A stretch of DNA of 64,000 nucleotides, from contig NC_084587.1 of assembly GCF_033807715.1 (NCBI RefSeq), forward strand, positions 23,212,017-23,276,016, written 5' to 3'. Positions 38,242 to 48,597 of the stretch are shown piece after piece; position 1 is the first letter of the stretch; each line of letters opens with the position of its first letter. The position numbers and the translations under genes were made by a program. The stretch is from Cololabis saira (taxonomy: Eukaryota > Chordata > Actinopteri > Beloniformes > Belonidae). Below the pieces are notes generated by a model. The model was not told the origin of the DNA. It did no database searches and saw only the letters and a list, made by a program, of their open reading frames with translations.

Positions 38242-38318
38242 CAATCATTAGCCCCTCCTACCTTTAACTATTCACACATGTGTCCACTTAATTTGATGAG
38301 AAGGGGAAGGCTATAAAA
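38242..38318 (+). promoter_or_regulatory. Core promoter of copy 2
   Basis: Ungapped match to the copy 1 and copy 3 blocks, with ACACATGTGT at 38274-38283 and TATAAAA at 38312-38318. It may still be active although the gene behind it is broken. Confidence 0.7.
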
Positions 38319-38808
38319 TGCTGATTAGTACTTTCTATAGTTAGACGTTGTGTGACTAGCTTCCGTTTTCATTTGGTAGCAGTGTGCACACATTGACCTG
38401 TGCATGACACAAAAGGGGTTATAGTTATGGGGACTGTTATTGGTCTTGTACTGTCTTCTACTTTCATTTTTGTTGTGATAAAAGCTTATACTATGAAGTG
38501 AAAGGTAAGTTACTACATTGAGATGATTTTTAACAGCAAGAATCAAAAACTAACATCTTCACCTTATAGCCAACAGTGCTGGATCTTCTGAAAATGATGG
38601 CAATGAGAAAATGCTTGCTTTGGGTGACCAACCAGCTCCTTACTTGAACAGGCTACCCAGGAGGGCCACTTACCCACTTGCTGTGATGGGGGCTGCCATG
38701 GGAAATCAAGACCTTTCCAAACTGCCTCAACTTCCCCAGCAACATCAGTACTACCTGCCCAAAGTGCACCAGCAGCCCAAGATTCACCAGCAGTCTCAAA
38801 GCTATTTG

Positions 38809-39915
38809 TGAAAGTTTGACCCCCCCTGTCACTGTTACATGGCCAGAGCAACAGGCCAGAGTAATGGGACGCTGTGCCTTTAAGAGGAGATGCAAGGCTG
38901 AACACTAATGTGACACTAATGAGGCCTATTTGGGCCATACCAACTGGAGGATAGTCTGGATCACAGAAGGATACTGGACTTCTATGAAGAGGAATCATAT
39001 GGATCATGGAGGGATTCTGGACTTTCATGGAGGAATACTGGATGTTATAGAAAAGACTGAGTACAATGAAAATGACATGAAATGAACAATTCTACAGTGC
39101 TGTTGTGAATGAACTATTCTGACACCCCTCTCTATGTCACCTCATGTGGGCCTGTCAATGAGGGTGGAGCCAGGGCATCTTTAAAAGACAGACAGAGATG
39201 GCAGCTCACTGTCCAGAGTGAACTGCTGTCTGTGCTGGTGTCCGGGCGTGTCTTTGGTCTCTGAGGAGGTGATTATTTGAATGCATTCTGTTTGTTTGTT
39301 TGATGGTTTGATCTAGATCAGTGCTTCTCAATCCTGGTCTTCGAGTACCACTGTCCTGCATGTTTTAGATGTTTCCCTGCACCAACACACCTGATTCTAA
39401 TTAAAGGTCCTAATTAGCTTTGTCACCAAGGTCTGCACAGTTCTGTTGATGACACAGGTACTTGTATCACGGTGTGCTGAAGCAGGGTAGCATCTAAAAC
39501 AGGCAGGACAGTGGTACTCGAGGACCAGGATTGAGAAGCACTGATCTAGATCTTTTTGTTAGGTTAAATGATTTTTGTTAATTTAAAAGGCCTGATTTAT
39601 GAAATGAAAAGCTAAGACTAAGAGCTAATGAATATAATGTGCTATTTAATACTTATAATCAATACATATATATATATATAGATAATAATTTAATATAAAT
39701 ATATTATGTATTTAAAATGAGTGATTATAAATAGATTAAAAATGGCTTAAAATGAATTTGATTTACATTATGTACAGTATATTAAGTTAAAATGTTTTTT
39801 GTTATATTTTGGTCCTCTTTTGTATTGTTCACATACTATCACTTGGGGGAATAAAACCATTGTAAGCCTTGCCATCTTTATGTTTTAAACCCATACCTGA
39901 GCCAGGGGTTTGACA
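38809..39915 (+). mobile_element. Solo-LTR-like insertion in copy 2 exon 3
   Basis: The 1107-bp insert starts TGAAAGTTTGACCCC and ends GGGGTTTGACA, i.e. TG...CA limits. It is flanked by an exact CTATTTG direct repeat (38802-38808 and 39916-39922). Copy 1 has a single CTATTTG at the same site (33955-33961), so it is the empty site. Features fitting an LTR are a TATA-like CTTTAAAAGACAG near 39180 and AATAAA at 39850-39855 near the end. A 7-bp duplication is longer than the usual 4-6 bp of LTR elements, so part may be chance identity. A 225-bp MITE lies inside. Confidence 0.75.
39319..39543. mobile_element. hAT-type MITE nested in the solo LTR
   Basis: A 225-bp element, CAGTGCTTCTCAATCCTGG to CCAGGATTGAGAAGCACTG, with exact 8-bp duplication ATCTAGAT (39311-39318 and 39544-39551). 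The duplication fits the nTCTAGAn preference known for many hAT elements. Same family as the two MITEs at 31.6-32.05 kb. It inserted after the LTR. Confidence 0.92.
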
Positions 39916-39922
39916 CTATTTG

Positions 39923-42900
39923 CCCACAGTTCCCCCACAGCACCATGGCTACGCTCCCAAGGAGCCCCAGGTTCCCGCCCAGCAGCAACAGCACCATGGC
40001 TACGTGCCCCAGGTTCCTGCCCAGCAACAGCACCCTGGCTAATTCCCAAGGAGCCCCAGGTTCCCGTCCAGCAGCAACAGCACCCTGGCTTCGCACCCAA
40101 GGTGCCCCAGGTTCCCGTGCAGCAGCAACAGCACCCTGGCTTCGCACCCAAGGTGCCCCAGGTTCCCGCCCAGCAGCAACAGCACCATGGATACGCGCCC
40201 AAGGTGCCCCAGGTTCCAGCCCAGCAGCAGCACCCCGGCTACGCGCCCAAGGTGCCCCAGGTTCCTGCCCAGCAGCAGCACCCTGGCTACCCTCCCAAGG
40301 TGCCCCAGGTTCCCGTCCAGCAGCAACAGCACCCTGGCTACCCTCCCAAGGTGCCCCAGGTTCCCGTCCAGCAGCAACAGCATCCTGGTTACCCTCCCAA
40401 GGAGCCCCAGGTTCCCGTCCAGCAGCAACAGCACCCTGGCTACCCTCCCAAGGAGCCCCAGGTTCCCGCCCAGCAGCAACAACACCCTGGCTACCCTCCC
40501 AAGGAGCCCCAGGTTCCCGCCCAGCAGCAACAGCACCCTGGCTACCCTCCCAAGGAGCCCCAGGTTCCCGCCCAGCAGCAACAGCACCCTGGCTACCCTC
40601 CCAAGGAGCCCCAGGTTCCCGCCCAGCAGCAACAGCACCCTGGCTACCCTCCCAAGGAGCCCCAGGTTCCCGTCCAGCAGCAACAGTACCCTGGCTACCC
40701 TCCCAAGGAGTCCCAGGTTCCCGTCCATCAGCAACAGCACCCTGGCTTTGCACCCAAGGTGCCCCAGGTTCCCGCCCAGCAGCAACAGCACCATGGCTAC
40801 CCTCCCAAGGAGCCCCAGGTTCCCGTCCAGCAGCAACAGCACCCTGGCTACCCTCCCAACGAGCCCCAGGTTCCCGTCCAGCAGCAATAGCAGCACGGCT
40901 ACGCTCCCAAGGTGCCCCAGGTTCCCGCCCAGCAGCCACAGCACCATGGCTACGCGCCCAAGGTGCCCCAGGTTCCCGCCCAGCAGCAGCAGCACCCCGG
41001 CTACGTGCCCAAGGTGCCCCAGGTTCCCGCCCAGCAGCAGCCCCCTGGCTACCCTTCCAAGGTGCCCCAGGTTCCCGCCCAGCAGCAACAGCACTACGTC
41101 TACGCTCCCAAGGAGCCCCAGGTTCCCGCCCAGCAGCAGCACGGCTACGCGCCCAAGGAGCCCCAGGTTCCCGCCTAGCAGCAGCACGGCTATGTTCCCA
41201 AGGAGCCCCAGGTTCCCGCCCAGCAGCAGCAGCACGGCTACGCGCCCAAGGAGCCCCAGGTTCCCGCCCAGCAGCAGCAGCAGCACGGCTACGCGCCCAA
41301 GGAGCCCCAGGTTCCCGCCCAGCAGCAGCAGCAGCAGCAGCAGCAGCACGGCTACGCGCCCAAGGAGCCCCAGGTTCCCGCCCAGCAGCAGCAGCACGGC
41401 TACGCGCCCAAGGAGCCCCAGGTTCCCGCCCAGCAGTAGCAGCACGGCTACGCGCCCAAGGAGCCCCAGGTTCCCGCCCAGCAGCAGCAGCACGGCTAGG
41501 CGCCCAAGGAGCCCCAGGTTCCCGCCCAGCAGCAGCAGCACGGCTACGCGCCCAAGGAGCCCCAGGTTCCCGCCCAGCAGCAGCAGCACGGCTACGCGCC
41601 CAAGGAGCCCCAGGTTCCCGCCCAGCAGCAGCAGCACGGCTACGCGCCCAAGGAGCCCCAGGTTCCCGCCCAGCAGCAGCAGCACGGCTACGCGCCCAAG
41701 GAGCCCCAGGTTCCCGCCCAGCAGCAGCACGGCTACGCGCCCAAGGAGCCCCAGGTTCCCGCCTAGCAGCAGCACGGCTATGTTCCCAAGGAGCCCCAGG
41801 TTCCCGCCCAGCAGCAGCAGCATGGCTACGCGCCCAAGGAGCCCCAGGTTCCCGCCCAGCAGCAGCAGCAAGGCTACGCGCCCAAGGAGCCCCAGGTTCC
41901 CGCCCAGCAGCAGCAGCAGCACGGCTACGCGCCCAAGGAGCCCCAGGTTCCCGCCCAGCAGCAGCAGCAGCACGGCTACGCGCCCAAGGAGCCCCAGGTT
42001 CCCCAGGTTCCTGCCCAGCAGCAGCAGCACGGCTATGCGCCCAAGGAGCCCCAGGTTCCCGCCCAGCAGCAGCAGCACGGCTACGCGCCCAAGGAGCCCC
42101 AGGTTCCCGCCCAGCAGCAGCAGCAGCACGGCTACGCGCCCAAGGAGCCCCAGGTTCCCGCCCAGCAGCAGCAGCACGGCTACGCGCCCAAGGAGCCCCA
42201 GGTTCCCGCCCAGCAGCAGCAGCACGGCTACGCGCCCAAGGAGCCCCAGGTTCCCGCCCAGCAGCAGCAGCAGCACGGCTACGCGCCCAAGGAGCCCCAG
42301 GTTCCCGCCCAGCAGCAGCAGCACGGCTACGCGCCCAAGGAGCCCCAGGTTCCCGCCCAGCAGCAGCAGCACGGCTACGCGCCCAAGGAGCCCCAGGTTC
42401 CCGCCTAGCAGCAGCACGGCTACGCGCCCAAGGAGCCCCAGGTTCCCGCCTAGCAGCAGCACGGCTATGTTCCCAAGGAGCCCCAGGTTCCCGCCCAGCA
42501 GCAGCAGCATGGCTACGCGCCCAAGGAGCCCCAGGTTCCCGCCCAGCAGCAGCAGCAAGGCTACGCGCCCAAGGAGCCCCAGGTTCCCGCCCAGCAGCAG
42601 CAGCAGCACGGCTACGCGCCCAAGGAGCCCCAGGTTCCCGCCCAGCAGCAGCAGCAGCACGGCTACGCGCCCAAGGAGCCCCAGGTTCCCCAGGTTCCTG
42701 CCCAGCAGCAGCAGCACGGCTATGCGCCCAAGGAGCCCCAGGTTCCCGCCCAGCAGCAGCAGCACGGCTACGCGCCCAAGGAGCCCCAGGTTCCCGCCCA
42801 GCAGCAGCAGCAGCACGGCTACGCGCCCAAGGAGCCCCAGGTTCCCGCCCAGCAGCAGCAGCACGGCTACGCGCCCAAGGAGCCCCAGGTTCCCGCCCAG

Positions 42901-43495
42901 CAGCAGCAGCACGGCTACGCGCCCAAGGAGCCCCAGGTTCCCGCCCAGCAGCAGCAGCAGCACGGCTACGCGCCCAAGGAGCCCCAGGTTCCCGCCCAGC
43001 AGCAGCAGCACGGCTACGCGCCCAAGGAGCCCCAGGTTCCCGCCCAGCAGCAGCAGCACGGCTACGCGCCCAAGGAGCCCCAGGTTCCCGCCTAGCAGCA
43101 GCACGGCTACGTTCCCAAGGAGCCCCAGGTTCCCGCCCAGCAGCAGCACGGCTACGCGCCCAAGGAGCCCCAGGTTCCCGCCCAGCAGCAGCACGGCTAC
43201 GCGCCCAAGGAGCCCCAGGTTCCCGCCCAGCAGCAGCACGGCTACGCGCCCAAGGAGCCCCAGGTTCCCGCCCAGCAGCAGCAGCAGCAGCAGCAGCACG
43301 GCTACGCGCCCAAGGAGCCCCAGGTTCCCGCCCAGCAGCACAGCTACGCGCCCAAGGAGCCCCAGGTTCCCGCCCAGCAGCAGCAGCACGGCTACGCGCC
43401 CAAGGAGCCCCAGGTTCCCGCCCAGCAGCAGCAGCAGCACGGCTACGCGCCCAAGGAGCCCCAGGTTCCCGCCAAGCAGCAGCACGGCTATGTGC
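39923..43495 (+). repeat. Decayed minisatellite array, copy 2
   Basis: Two subtypes. The 5' part (to about 40890) has units with CAGCAGCAACAGCAC-CCTGG, so the Gln tract is interrupted by CAA and is nearly constant at four codons. The 3' part (about 41180-43490) has mostly pure CAG tracts of 2-8 and the core GYAPKEPQVPA. Within it a segment of about 688 bp is tandemly duplicated (41760-42447 and 42448-43135), carrying stop codons and an odd short unit (CAGGTTCCCCAGGTTCCTG at about 41995 and 42683). Confidence 0.9.
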
Positions 43496-43708
43496 CCAAG
43501 GAGCAGCCTCGCTATCAGGCAAGGAGGCCAGGCTACCAAATCCACAGGCCCAAGATGTCATGGTTTGTATCCCAGAAACCACGCTTGCAACCACAGAAAT
43601 CTCAGGTTGGTGAACTTGCTTCATTCTTTTTCAAAATTGGTCCGTTCACTTTTTTTAATCGTTGTTCTTTGTTGTAGGCTCAGTGAGGATATGGAACTTG
43701 CCTGGCAA

Positions 43709-43714
43709 AATAAA
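43709..43714 (+). promoter_or_regulatory. Poly(A) signal, copy 2
   Basis: AATAAA in the same context and distance from the ancestral stop as in copies 1 and 3. Confidence 0.6.
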
Positions 43715-43719
43715 GCTCA

Positions 43720-45188
43720 ATTCCTACAACTTCAGTTGGCTTTCTTTCAAAAGACTTGGCACAAAGCTAATGTTACTTGATAATTGACCGGTGCAAATGT
43801 TGCTTTGGGATCTGATTCTTTAGTGGAAACCCTTGAGTTAATACTCAAATTGTATTCTACCATATATTTTGAGACTTATATCTGACAACTGAGGGGCCTT
43901 GTTTTGTTCCACATCAGGAGAGTTCATAATAAAGTGGGTTCATTTTTTTTCCCCAATGGCCCTGCATCATCTCCATCTGCAATGCTACACTTCTGAGGCA
44001 ATCTTTTTGCACTAACCAGCGTTAGCTGGATTGGACTTATCATTGAAGCCTTGGAGAAGCTCTGCAAATATTTTGGTGGCTCAAATGGAGCTGGTTAGGA
44101 CAGTCAACTTTGACATAGGCTGAGCATGTGCCTCTTGGCTTCCTCGATAACATGGCTGCATAAGTATTTCCTTTACCCGTAGATTTGGGCAAACCATAGG
44201 TAATGGAATTAGCACTCCAGAAATAATTCTTCTGCTTCCAGGAAGTTTCTTCAGGTGTTTTGACAATGCACTTGCAAAATGTCACATCTCTGGCAGTGCT
44301 GGGTGTGACGTAGCTGGTCGATCGGAAAATGTACTTTCCAACTGTATTTAGGTCCCTTAATGCACTGCAGTTGTGCTGTAACAGTAATTGCACATGAAGA
44401 CTTTACCTCTGAATTTGCTCATCCCTGCCTCCATCTTGTCATTTGACAGTGGTATTGGTAATTGCAATTTGTCAGACTCAAGATTTGATAAACCTTGCAG
44501 GATAAGATTTGGAATCATGAGTAATGTGCTCAAAGGAAATGCCAACAGACTGCAGTGCTCTATCAGATAATGGATATTGTGCAAAAAGTAATGAGTATGA
44601 AGTGATTTCAAAATAACTTGCGTCCTCCAGTGTTTTTGCCAAGTATGGAATTGTATTCTTGGGAATTCCGAAACAGTCGCTGAATTGCATCCAAGAGAGA
44701 ATGAGCACTACTGTCAGTGAGGTGGCAGGCAGAAGCCTGAACCTGTTAGTGAGGTTGTGAAAACTTAATTTGGGACCACTGTGCCTGTTTACAATAAAGA
44801 CCTGCTTGGAAATCCATGATAAAAGCTTTTGATGGGCTGACCACTTGAATTGATTGGGGACACCTGTCCCCACTTCAGGCAGGGTAGCTGTGACTTCCAG
44901 ATGGCTAGTCAGTTGTGTAATTCCTGATTTTGCAGTCAAATTGTTGTGGAGCAGGATGCTTAACTCTGCATTGCCCAAATGCTTTCATTGGTGTATGTAC
45001 ACATGTAAAATGAAAAGTGATTGAATTAAACTTGACTGAATTTTATTTCTTGAACGTGGTTTGAAAACATTTATGAAGTGGCACTATTGGATTTAATTTA
45101 TTTAAATTCAGAGGGACGGGCTTGCAATACATTCTTGGAAAGGTCCTATTTTAAGCACCGAAGTTGCACATGAGCCACTGATCCACCT
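43720..45188. other. 3' flank of copy 2, no gene supported
   Basis: Homologous to 35725-37170 and 56085-57950. A minus-strand frame of 166 codons (44478-44978) is open but its counterparts in the other two flanks are broken at different places, so it is treated as non-coding. Confidence 0.55.
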
Positions 45189-45189
45189 G

Positions 45190-46897
45190 CAACAGCCGGA
45201 GAAGATCAGAGAAAGCCAAAGCACAAGAACGCTACGCAGAGATGAACAAGCTAGTAAAGAAGAGCGTCAGAGCAGAAAAACGAAAGTACATGGACAGCCT
45301 TGCAACAGACGCAAAGCAAGCGGCAAGAGAGGGGAATATGAGAGAAATGTACAACATCACCAAGATGCTGTCCGGAAAGCAAAGCAAGCCAGAACGACCG
45401 GTGAAGGACAAAGAAGGAAGACAAAGGGAGAGGCAATACAGAAGAACAGATGGAAAGAGTATTTTGAAGAACTGCTAAACAGGCCAGCACCACAGAACCC
45501 ACCAGACATCACAGAGGCTGACACAGACCTACCCATAGCCTGCAATGCACCAACCATGGAAGAGTTAAAGGAAAGCCATCAAGCAGCTGAGGAACGGAAA
45601 GTCTGCAGGACCAGATAACATCCCCGAAGCCATCCCCAGGCACTGAAGACGAAGAAGAAGATTATAGAGGGATCACACTGCTATCAGTGCCAGGGAACAT
45701 TTTTAATAGGGTTATCTTGAACAGAATGAAGGACCTCATTGATGCACAACTCCGTGATGAGCAGGCTGGCTTCCGCAAAAAAAGGTCCTGCACAGACCAG
45801 ATTTCAGCACTCCGCCTAATTGTGGAGCAGTCCATAGAGTAGAACTCACCCTTGCATGTGAATTTTGTGGACTATGAGAAAGCTTTTGACAGCTTAGACA
45901 GGGAGACCCTCTGGAAGTTACTCCGTGCTAGCCAAGATCGTGTCCATCATCAGGAATTCTTATGAGGGACTGACAGGTAAGGTCATCCACGGAGGACAGC
46001 TAACCGATGCATTCCGAGTGAGAACCGGAGTCAGACAAGGCTGTCTGCTGTCGCCCTTCCTCTTCTTGCTAGTGATTGACTGGATAATGAAGATCTCCAC
46101 CGCACAGAGAAGGAACGGCATTCAGTGGACTCCTTGGAAGCAAATGGAGGACTTGGACTATGCTAATGACCTGGCACTGCTGTCACACACTCAACATCAA
46201 ATGCTGGAGAAGACCAACATCGTAGCAGCCACCTCATCACAACTGGGACTCATCATCCACAAGGGAAAGACCAAGATCCTCAAGATCAATGCAGCAAACG
46301 CAATCACGCTGGAGGGGGAAGCACTGGAAGAAATCGAATCCTTCACCTACCTCGGCAGTGTAATTGACAAAGAGGGTGGCACAGACACAGATGTGAAAGC
46401 ATGAACCAGGAAAGCACGTGCAGCATTTGTACATGTGGAACTCCAAAGAACTTACCACCAATACCAAAGTCAGATTCTTTAACACCAATGTCAAGGCAGT
46501 ACTCCTATACGGAGCAGAAACATGGAGAACTACAGCTGCTACCACCAAGACAGTACAGGTCTTTATTAAGAGCTGCCTAAGGAAGATCCTCCACATCCGA
46601 TGGCCAGACACCATCAGCAACACTGAACTCAGGGGGAGAGCAAACCAGCTGCCTGCGGAAGAAGAAACGCCAATGGCGCTGAATAGGCCATACCCTGCCA
46701 AAGCCCACAAATTCCATCATAAGACAAGCCCTTAAATGGAACCCACAGGGAAAGCAGAAAAGGGGTCGCCCAAGAAACACCTGGCGCAGAGAACTGGAGG
46801 CGGACAAAAACACCATGAAGATGAACTGGACCCAACTGGAGAAAGTGGCTCAAGACAGATGGCCTATGCCCCAGAAGGGGTAGTAGGCGTAAGTAAG
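45190..46897 (+). mobile_element. LINE fragment inserted in copy 2 flank
   Basis: A 5'-truncated LINE with RT and C-terminal region, ending in a (TAAG)n tail (GTAAGTAAGTAAGTG, near 46889-46903). Short simple-repeat tails fit RTE-like and related clades, but the clade is uncertain. Compared with copy 3, about 370 bp of target (58775-59145) is missing at the insertion point, so the insertion appears to have replaced or been accompanied by a deletion. Confidence 0.8.
45242..46895 (+). pseudogene. LINE reverse transcriptase (relic)
   Basis: Pieces in order: a linker helix region (KLVKKSVRAEKRKYMDSLA, from 45242); the fingers (YRGITLLSVPGN near 45665, DEQAGFRKKRSCTDQ near 45760); a nonsense TAG at about 45839; palm motif VDYEKAFDSLDRETLWKLL; a frame change near 45925; then VRTGVRQGCLLSPFLFLLV. 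The active-site box is YAND (46159-46170) where Y-A-D-D is expected, so a catalytic Asp is lost. The C-terminus includes ESFTYLGSVIDKEGG, YGAETWR and [14 protein letters not shown], the last reached by another frame change near 46735. Not functional. Confidence 0.85.
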
Positions 46898-46899
46898 TA

Positions 46900-47205
46900 A
46901 GTGGGCTTTTAGCGCTGACAAGGACACACCAGGAATATTGGGAATGTAGTAGCCTATGAGTTTCACCAAAACAATGCTGCAGGAACAATATTGTATGTGC
47001 CATTTATTACCAACAGTTTTATTTTATTGAATATTTTATTTTGAGTGATTTCCATAAATCTTTAATTTTCTTTTATATTGAAGTTGATTTTGAATTTGAA
47101 CTGGAAGTTAAAATGCCGAAAATAAACGAGTTTGGAAGGGAGAGCAACACAGTTGTTTTTACCGTATAAATCTGTGAATTGGTCTTGCAATGAAATTTTG
47201 TTGTG
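46900..47205. other. Distal end of triplicated block, copy 2
   Basis: From GGGCTTTTAGCGCTGA onwards this matches 59143-59440 of copy 3. It shows that the LINE entered an already duplicated block or that the block was longer before insertion. No gene seen. Confidence 0.7.
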
Positions 47206-48479
47206 TCCGTCACCTCATTGAGTCATCGTGTCTTGCTGGTGAGTCATGGAACATCTGCCAAAGAGCTCTGAGTACATATCCCAGCTTCAAACCTGTTTCT
47301 CTTTCTCCATCTTGAAAACTTGAATGCACAATATGCAAACCACAGCTTCCTACATTGATAATCTTTGGTGAATCTGGGTCCTCTCGGCTCTTCTCCTCTT
47401 GAAATAGCCTGAGGAACTTCCAGTTAACAGTCGGGCCATCCATTGAAATCTGTAAAAGCTTACTGGGATAAGTGGTGACAGGGCTCTCTTTACTTTGACC
47501 AGAAGTTTATCTGCACACTTCCTAGGTCACCTATAAAAGAAAAGTAACCACATGTTACACACAGACCGTCCAGCCTGTGTGCTGCACATTGACTCTCTTG
47601 TTGCACTTCAGCAAAGATAAACTTTATTAATCTCGAGCTCACTGCTGTTCTATTTTTTTAAGGATCTGTAACTTTACAATTTATAAAACTTTCCACAGCA
47701 ATTTGGCTTGATGAACATGATCCCACGGGTGAAACTTAATCAGAGGAACCTGGTGAATTACCTCTACCCTACAATGATTGACAACAGAAAGGAGGGACCA
47801 AGGTACACCGATCCGGTGTGAGAACACTCCTGGGATCCTCAGACCTCTCCGTAGGACAGTTCCGGTTAAATGCAACATGGTGAGCTCATTTTAATTAGGA
47901 CTATCTTGAGGACTAATCTGAATATTAGGGTGGATGTGCATTATTAAACAGCCCTAGGAAATAAAGAAATTGTCTGAAGGGATAAGTATATTGAGTCTAG
48001 GAAGCATTTATTGTGAAATACAGGACTAATAGATGTGACATCTTAGCACTTTTGCGCCAGTGAAGGATCCCAAAGGCAGAAAGGCCAGCAGAAGACGTTC
48101 TGACTGAATATAAGTAACAGATCTGGTAAACCAAACAGTCTTCCAGATAGCCTACTCCAATTTGCAAAGACATGTCAAAGACGTATAGGCCTGAGTGTTT
48201 GGAATTTGTGAATGAATAGTCTAATGAATGAAGAATGTGTGTTTCCAGACGGTGGGAGTAATTGGATGATGTGATAAAAATAAAAAAATAGAAAAGCACT
48301 GCAAGTGCTTTTCTATTGTGGAGATGTGGCTGGACGTAGTGATAATGCATCAGTCTCCGAAAAGCCAGATCAGCCCTCAGCCCCATCTTCTTACAACAGT
48401 TTTTCTTCACTTAATTCTGCTTAGGCTCCTGCTATTCAGGCTCTAACTGGGGTAAGAATGGACATGTCCAGCTTATCCA
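47206..48479. other. Gene-free stretch, possible 5' part of retroelement
   Basis: No gene recognised. It precedes the gag-pol element and may include its leader or LTR, but I found no matching second LTR and no clear primer-binding site. Confidence 0.4.
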
Positions 48480-48597
48480 CCGTCTCCAGATAGAAGCCCT
48501 TGATTCGACTCAACCCATGCAAAGGGATCCTCTCCCGTCCAAACTTGAGCCCTGAGGCAGACAGAGGCCACTGAGGTTCATCAAATGCCCATCAAAT

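Larger units (their letters stand above)
38427..43686 (+). pseudogene. Secreted Pro/Gln-rich repeat gene, copy 2, pseudogene
   Basis: Paralogue of the genes at 33519-35692 and 53890-56047, broken in at least five ways. The exon-1 donor is lost (GTTATT-GGTCTTG where copy 1 has GTTATTAGGTGAG). A 55-bp deletion joins TTATACTA to TGAAGTG near 38492, removing the exon-2 acceptor, its ATG and most of the signal peptide. A 1107-bp insertion at 38809-39915 splits exon 3. A 1-nt deletion at about 40041 shifts the frame, giving TAA at 40040-40042. Eight TAG codons lie in the repeat frame at 40888, 41176, 41437, 41497, 41764, 42406, 42451 and 43093. Exon 3 otherwise runs 38570-43605 and exon 4 is 43678-43686. 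The conserved tail (KEQPRYQARRPGYQIHRPK, SWFVSQKPR) survives. The array is the longest of the three. Confidence 0.9.
38068..47205 (+). repeat. Triplicated block, copy 2 (with insertions)
   Basis: Homologous to 33078-37180 and 53562-59440. Copy 2 lacks about 100 bp immediately upstream of the 77-bp core promoter that copies 1 and 3 retain (the GATCATAGATTT-CACATTAGTTG segment). Insertions inside it are a solo-LTR-like element (38809-39915) and a LINE (about 45190-46897). The end at about 47205 matches copy 3 at about 59440, where both read CTGTGAATTGGTCT and then diverge. Confidence 0.8.

Noticed and set aside
39923..43495. CRISPR-like or satellite array
   Set aside because: The repeats are contiguous without unique spacers, code for a protein frame and belong to an exon with paralogues.
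39878..43624. Minus-strand frame of 1248 codons (Ala/Gly/Arg/Pro-rich) across the copy 2 array
   Set aside because: A triplet-periodic array keeps every frame open. The same kind of frame occurs opposite copies 1 and 3, and there is no promoter or splice context on that strand. It is the shadow of the CAG repeats read as CTG.
44478..44978. 166-codon minus-strand frame in the copy 2 flank, with partial equivalents at 36910-37107 and 57412-57615
   Set aside because: The homologous flanks contain indels that are not multiples of three and stops at different places, so there is no sign of coding constraint.
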